Part shown: in pieces, positions 60,628 to 64,000 of the stretch
Layout: every line of letters begins with the position of its first letter
Numbering within the stretch: the stretch's first letter is position 1
Assembly: GCF_050627025.1 (NCBI RefSeq)
Contig: NZ_CP192472.1
Origin: Variovorax paradoxus_P
GTDB taxonomy: Bacteria > Pseudomonadota > Gammaproteobacteria > Burkholderiales > Burkholderiaceae_C
Strand: one strand, 5' to 3'
DNA: 64,000 bases
Translations under genes and position numbers: made by a program
The notes under the pieces: generated by a model
What the model was told of the DNA's origin: nothing
What the model saw: only the letters and a program-made list of their open reading frames with translations
Database searches by the model: none

Positions 60628-61311
60628 ATGGCGGCCATGACCTCCCACCTGAAAATCGATTTTGTCTCCGACGTTTCTTGCCCCTGGTGCGCCGTCGGCC
60701 TGGGTTCGCTCGAGGCGGCGCTCCGGCGCGTGGCGCCGGACGTCACGGCGGAGCTGCACTTTCAGCCGTTCGAGCTGAATCCGCAGATGCCGCCCGAAGG
60801 ACAAGACACCTTCGAGCACCTGAACCAGAAGTACGGCTCCACCCTTGAGCAGCAGGCGCAGGCGCGCGAGATGATTCGCCGGCGCGGGGCCGAAGTGGGC
60901 TTCGAGTTCAGCCCTGAAGGCCGCCCTCGCGTTTACAACACCTTCAATGCCCACAGGCTGCTGCACTGGGCCGAGCTCGAGAGCCCGGCAAAGCAGGCTG
61001 CGCTCAAGAAGCTGCTGCTGAAGGCCTACTTCACCGACAGGCGCAACCCGTCGGACACCGAGGTGCTGGTGCAGGCGGCTGCGGAGGCGGGGCTCGATGC
61101 GGCGCGTGCACGCCAAATCCTCGCGAGCGACGAGTATGCAAACGAGACCCGCGAACGCGAGCGCATGTACACCGACGCCGGCATTCACTCGGTGCCCGCG
61201 ATCATCATCAACGACCAGCACCTGATCTCGGGTGGGCAGCCGGTCGAGGTGTTCGAACGGGCGCTGCGGCAGATTGCAGGCGCGCAGCCCGGCAGCGTCG
61301 TTACGGCGTGA
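60628..61311 (+). CDS. DsbA-family FrnE-like oxidoreductase
   Basis: Up to 227 residues; ATG 60637 gives 224. VSDVSCPWCAVGLGSLEAAL contains the CPWC active site near residue 15, and SVPAIIINDQHLISGGQP near 195 has the cis-proline loop. FrnE-type thioredoxin-fold proteins are cytoplasmic and linked with polyketide or oxidative stress chemistry. Convergent with the LysR gene, overlapping by 11 bases. Confidence 0.88.
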   Translation: MAAMTSHLKIDFVSDVSCPWCAVGLGSLEAALRRVAPDVTAELHFQPFELNPQMPPEGQDTFEHLNQKYGSTLEQQAQAREMIRRRGAEVGFEFSPEGRPRVYNTFNAHRLLHWAELESPAKQAALKKLLLKAYFTDRRNPSDTEVLVQAAAEAGLDAARARQILASDEYANETRERERMYTDAGIHSVPAIIINDQHLISGGQPVEVFERALRQIAGAQPGSVVTA

Positions 61312-62233
61312 GCTGGCCCCGGGTGGCGACGGGCGCATGTTGCGCCATCAGCTCGGCCACCCAGTCGATGAACACGCGCAGCTTGGCGCTCACGTGCCGG
61401 TTCGGCGGAAACGCTACATACAGCGGCATCGAGTCGAGCTGCCAGCCATCGAAGAGCCGCACCAGTCTGCCGCGGGCCAGGTGCGGCTTGGCCATGTAGT
61501 CCGGCAGCCAGAGAATTCCCAATCCGGCAAGCCCGGCCGCGAGATAGGCATTGCCATCGTCGACCGACAGCGCGTAGCGGCCTTGCACTTCGATGCGCTC
61601 GTCGCCCAGGCGCATGACGTACCGAAAGATCTTGCCAGTGCGCGCCCACAGAAAGCCCACGGTGCGGTGGTGCGTGTCTTCGAGTTCGCGCGGGTGCGTG
61701 GGCGTGCCGGCCAGTTCCAGGTAGGGCGGGGCGGCGTATACGCCCAGCTGCAGGTCGCCCACCCGCCGAGCCATGAGGGAGCGGTCGGTGATTTCGCCGC
61801 CGCGCACCACGCAGTCCACGTTGTCGCCAATCACGTCGACCATGCGGTCGCTCACGCCCATGTGCAGCTGGATGTCGGGGTAGCGCGCGTAAAACGCCGG
61901 CAACGCCGGCACCAGGATCATGCGCGCCAGCGGGCTCGGAACATCCACCCGCAGGTGGCCGCGCGGCAACGCCGATGCACTCGAAAGGCTGGTCTCGGCG
62001 TCGTCCATGTCGGCCAGCAGGCGCACTACGCGCTCGTAGTAGGCCGCCCCATCTGCCGTGACGCTGAGCTTGCGCGTGGTGCGGTTCAGCAGCTTGACGC
62101 GCAGCCTCGCCTCCAGCTGCTGCACCAGCTGCGTCACACTAGTCTTGCTCATGTGCAGCGTCTCGGCGGCCCGGGTAAAGCTGCCGGCTTCCACCACGCG
62201 AGCGAACGCCTGCATTGCATCGAAACGGTCCAT
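61301..62233 (-). CDS. LysR-family transcriptional regulator
   Basis: A 310-residue LysR protein: helix-turn-helix MQAFARVVEAGSFTRAAETLHMSKTSVTQLVQQLE followed by a substrate-binding-like domain (GHLRVDVPSPLARMILVPALP). This is the AaeR/DmlR subgroup layout. It is divergent from the RidA gene over 149 bases holding a perfect palindrome and probably regulates that gene. Confidence 0.92.
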   Translation of the reverse strand: MDRFDAMQAFARVVEAGSFTRAAETLHMSKTSVTQLVQQLEARLRVKLLNRTTRKLSVTADGAAYYERVVRLLADMDDAETSLSSASALPRGHLRVDVPSPLARMILVPALPAFYARYPDIQLHMGVSDRMVDVIGDNVDCVVRGGEITDRSLMARRVGDLQLGVYAAPPYLELAGTPTHPRELEDTHHRTVGFLWARTGKIFRYVMRLGDERIEVQGRYALSVDDGNAYLAAGLAGLGILWLPDYMAKPHLARGRLVRLFDGWQLDSMPLYVAFPPNRHVSAKLRVFIDWVAELMAQHAPVATRGQLTP

Positions 62234-62255
62234 GTGTGTTCCTGCGGGTTCGAAG

Positions 62256-62278
62256 ATTGTTTGGGTTTGCCAAACAAT
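62256..62278. promoter_or_regulatory. 23-bp palindrome in the lysR/ridA promoter region
   Basis: ATTGTTTGG and CCAAACAAT flank GTTTG: perfect 9-base arms. It lies 22 bases upstream of the LysR ATG and 104 bases before the RidA ATG. The TTG-N11-CAA core suits a LysR T-N11-A site. Likely the regulator's own operator. Confidence 0.7.
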
Positions 62279-62382
62279 GATTGTTGTCTTTGCCTGTTTA
62301 TCCGATGGGCGCCGGTCCCTAAAGTCCCTTCATCGTGATGACGGGCCGGCGACGGCTCATTCGAGAAAAAAGGAAGCAATCC

Positions 62383-62793
62383 ATGGCTCAACGTGATGTC
62401 GTTTTTCCGCCCGGGCGCCAGGCGCTGTACGAAAAGAACCGCTATTCCCCGGCCATCCGCTCCAACGGTTTCCTGTTCGTATCGGGCCAGGTCGGAAGCC
62501 GCCCGGACGGCTCGCCCGAACCCGACCTGGAGGCGCAGGTAAGGCTCGCATTCGAAAACCTCAACGCGGTCCTCGCGGCTGCGGGTTGCACGTTCGACGA
62601 TGTGGTCGATGTGACCGTCTTCATCGTCGACCCTGAAACGAACTTCGAAAAAATCTGGAAGATCGTTCCGGAGTATTGGGGCAACGCGCCGCACCCGACG
62701 CTCACCGGCATTGGCGTGACGTGGCTCTATGGCTTCAAGTTCGAGATCAAGGTGATTGCGAAGCTGCCGGAAACCAGCGGGGCTGGCGGGTAG
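62383..62793 (+). CDS. RidA/YjgF-family protein
   Basis: A 136-residue RidA-like protein (NGFLFVSGQVGSRPDGSPEPD, FENLNAVLAAAGCTFDDVVDVTVFI). RidA proteins hydrolyse reactive enamine/imine intermediates; the Arg of canonical RidA near residue 105 is not obvious here, where NAPHPTLTGIGVTWL replaces NxPARxxVxV, so it belongs to another Rid subgroup. AAAAAAGGAAGC precedes the ATG at 62383. Confidence 0.87.
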   Translation: MAQRDVVFPPGRQALYEKNRYSPAIRSNGFLFVSGQVGSRPDGSPEPDLEAQVRLAFENLNAVLAAAGCTFDDVVDVTVFIVDPETNFEKIWKIVPEYWGNAPHPTLTGIGVTWLYGFKFEIKVIAKLPETSGAGG

Positions 62794-62829
62794 GATCGCC
62801 CGTCTTTCTGAACCACGACTGGAGCAGCC

Positions 62830-63174
62830 ATGCCACTGAAGCCTCTCTTGCAATGTGCCGATCTCGAAGCGACAAAAGCCCACTACCGCGACGTACTCGG
62901 ATTTGCGACGGTCGACTCCGATCGCGACACCCTGACCGTCGTGAAGGACGACTGCAGCCTGATCTTCACGCAGCAGGACTTGTGGAAGGTGCCCATGGCT
63001 TGCAGCGGCACCTTCTACTTCGCGATAGCCGATGTGGATGGCTACTACGAAGCCGTGAAGGAAAAGGCTTCGATCGCGTGGCCGCTGCAAGACATGCCGT
63101 ATGGCTCGCGCGAGTTTGGCCTGCGCGATTGCAACGGCTACTACCTGGCTTCCAGGTCAAGCGGTAACGACTGA
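62830..63174 (+). CDS. VOC-superfamily (glyoxalase/bleomycin-resistance-like) protein
   Basis: A 114-residue VOC fold protein: LLQCADLEATKAHYRDVLGFATVD and a closing FGLRDCNGYYLAS. The last two beta-alpha units are complete. It follows the RidA gene by 36 bases and overlaps the 3' end of the convergent quinone reductase by 18 bases. Specific activity is unknown. Confidence 0.85.
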   Translation: MPLKPLLQCADLEATKAHYRDVLGFATVDSDRDTLTVVKDDCSLIFTQQDLWKVPMACSGTFYFAIADVDGYYEAVKEKASIAWPLQDMPYGSREFGLRDCNGYYLASRSSGND

Positions 63175-63756
63175 GAAAAGCGCGCGGCCCAGATCGCGTG
63201 CAGCATCCAGCTGAGCCGCGCGATCCTGCTGGCCCGATTCCAGCAGAAACTCGGACGTCACCACGCGCGCACCGCAGTAGTCGAAGATTCCGTGGTCGAT
63301 CTGCGTTTTCATCACATCGAAGTAGCCATGCCGGTCGTAGGTTTCAGCGGTGGCACCGCCAATTGCGACCAGGTGCACCGGCAAATGGACGAGGCGTTTG
63401 GTGAGCTTGCCCTCGGCGCTCTCGTCATACGCCCATCCGTTTGCAAACACGCGGTCGATCCATCCCTTGAGCAACCCGGGGAAGGACCACCAGTACACCG
63501 GGTACACCAGCACAAGCGCATCGGAGCGGTCGATCCGTTGCTGTTCACGCCTCACGTCGGCACCGGGTAGTGCCTGCTTGTTGTGGGCGGCATGATCGAC
63601 AACGGAAAAGCGCGGGTCGAAACCTTCCGCCGCAAGATCGGCCACCTCCGCCGTGTGATCGCCTTCGGCAAGGGTGACCCCTTCTGCGAGCTTGTGGGCA
63701 ACGCGGTGGGTGAACGATTGCGCGTCGGGGTGCGCGACAACGATGAGTGCATGCAT
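63157..63756 (-). CDS. Flavodoxin-fold NAD(P)H quinone oxidoreductase (MdaB/Kef-accessory-like)
   Basis: A 199-residue FMN/FAD protein. ALIVVAHPDAQSFTHRVAHKL is the phosphate-binding start, and YPVYWWSFPGLLKGWIDRVFANGWAY near residue 90 is the family signature. Such enzymes do two-electron reduction of quinones and protect against electrophiles. AAAGGAGCATCAAGC precedes the ATG at 63756. Divergent from a TetR gene, a frequent regulator of this class. Confidence 0.9.
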   Translation of the reverse strand: MHALIVVAHPDAQSFTHRVAHKLAEGVTLAEGDHTAEVADLAAEGFDPRFSVVDHAAHNKQALPGADVRREQQRIDRSDALVLVYPVYWWSFPGLLKGWIDRVFANGWAYDESAEGKLTKRLVHLPVHLVAIGGATAETYDRHGYFDVMKTQIDHGIFDYCGARVVTSEFLLESGQQDRAAQLDAARDLGRALFSVVTA

Positions 63757-63802
63757 GCTTGATGCTCCTTTCATGTGTACTGAGTAGAAGAGGGCTGCTA
63801 AA

Positions 63803-63837
63803 GTAGAAACCTACAATTAGTATATTGATTAACCTAC
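63803..63837. promoter_or_regulatory. Direct repeats in the quinone-reductase/tetR intergenic region
   Basis: AACCTAC occurs at 63808-63814 and again at 63831-63837, 23 bases apart, on either side of AT-rich sequence in a short divergent promoter region. The first copy is part of GTAG-AAAC-CTAC. These may be TetR operator half-sites; the evidence is only positional. Confidence 0.35.
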
Positions 63838-63852
63838 CTTTGGTACATAACC

Positions 63853-64000
63853 ATGCCCAAGCACGGGGTTAAACACGGCGTCGAAGAGATGCACGGCAGC
63901 GCGGATGCCGGTGAGCCCAAGCGCCGGCGCCTCTCGCGGCAAGACCGCTATCGCCAGCTCATCGAAGTGGCGTGGCGAATCGTGCGCGAATCGGGGACCG
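63853..64000 (+). CDS. TetR-family regulator (N-terminal part, cut by window edge)
   Basis: The frame from ATG 63853 is open to the edge (49 codons). RRRLSRQDRYRQLIEVAWRIVRESG is the first helix of a TetR DNA-binding domain. It is divergent from the quinone reductase and probably represses it. Confidence 0.72.
   Translation, partial: MPKHGVKHGVEEMHGSADAGEPKRRRLSRQDRYRQLIEVAWRIVRESGT

Overview
The window looks like a chromosomal segment of a high-GC betaproteobacterium of the Comamonadaceae, most plausibly Variovorax or a close relative. This is inferred from gene content: etfBA beside a long acyl-CoA dehydrogenase, several Bug/TctC binding proteins, and an aromatic-acid cluster in a soil-type arrangement. 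I could not run a taxonomic search. I saw no rRNA gene, tRNA gene or CRISPR array, and no stretch over 300 bases lacks a gene.

Layout. 1-10.8 kb is housekeeping and metabolism: moxR (cut by the edge), a histone-deacetylase-like amidohydrolase, an MscS channel, etfB-etfA with a clear terminator, an acyl-CoA dehydrogenase, a nitronate monooxygenase, an acyltransferase, and a cupin gene divergent from an ArsR/SRPBCC pair. 10.77-18.16 kb is an inserted island bounded by a 29-bp imperfect direct repeat. It holds a type IV coupling protein, three tandem copies of a putative immunity gene, and a 1,114-residue protein with an N-terminal zeta-toxin kinase domain and a C-terminal XVIPCD-like secretion signal. 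It reads as a type IV secretion effector/immunity locus. aroC and an MFS gene resume the chromosome.

20.7-37.6 kb is a type VI secretion VgrG/Rhs locus. It has a short upstream ORF, vgrG, rhs1 with a possible clan-CD-type protease tip and a translationally coupled set of Sel1/unknown/pentapeptide genes, then rhs2 with a different tip and an AT-rich immunity gene. An IS21-family remnant and two displaced toxin-tail/immunity modules follow. rhs1 and rhs2 share blocks of identical DNA, which implies recent gene conversion. No T6SS baseplate, sheath or Hcp gene is present.

37.7-41.9 kb is a sugar ABC transporter with a ROK regulator and a perfect 21-bp palindrome upstream. 43.4-47.5 kb is a tctC-tctD-tctE-tctC operon without tctA or tctB. 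47.6-60.6 kb is a quinate/shikimate-to-protocatechuate and beta-ketoadipate cluster: an IclR regulator, two AroE-like dehydrogenases, a TRAP transporter, pcaB, pcaC, a Bcr-type MFS gene, pcaD, a QuiC-type 3-dehydroshikimate dehydratase and a ShiA-like MFS gene. Two sites resembling the PcaR operator lie at its two key promoters. pcaHG is not in the window. 60.6-64 kb holds stress and regulatory genes (FrnE-like, LysR/RidA, VOC, a flavodoxin-like quinone reductase) and the start of a TetR gene.
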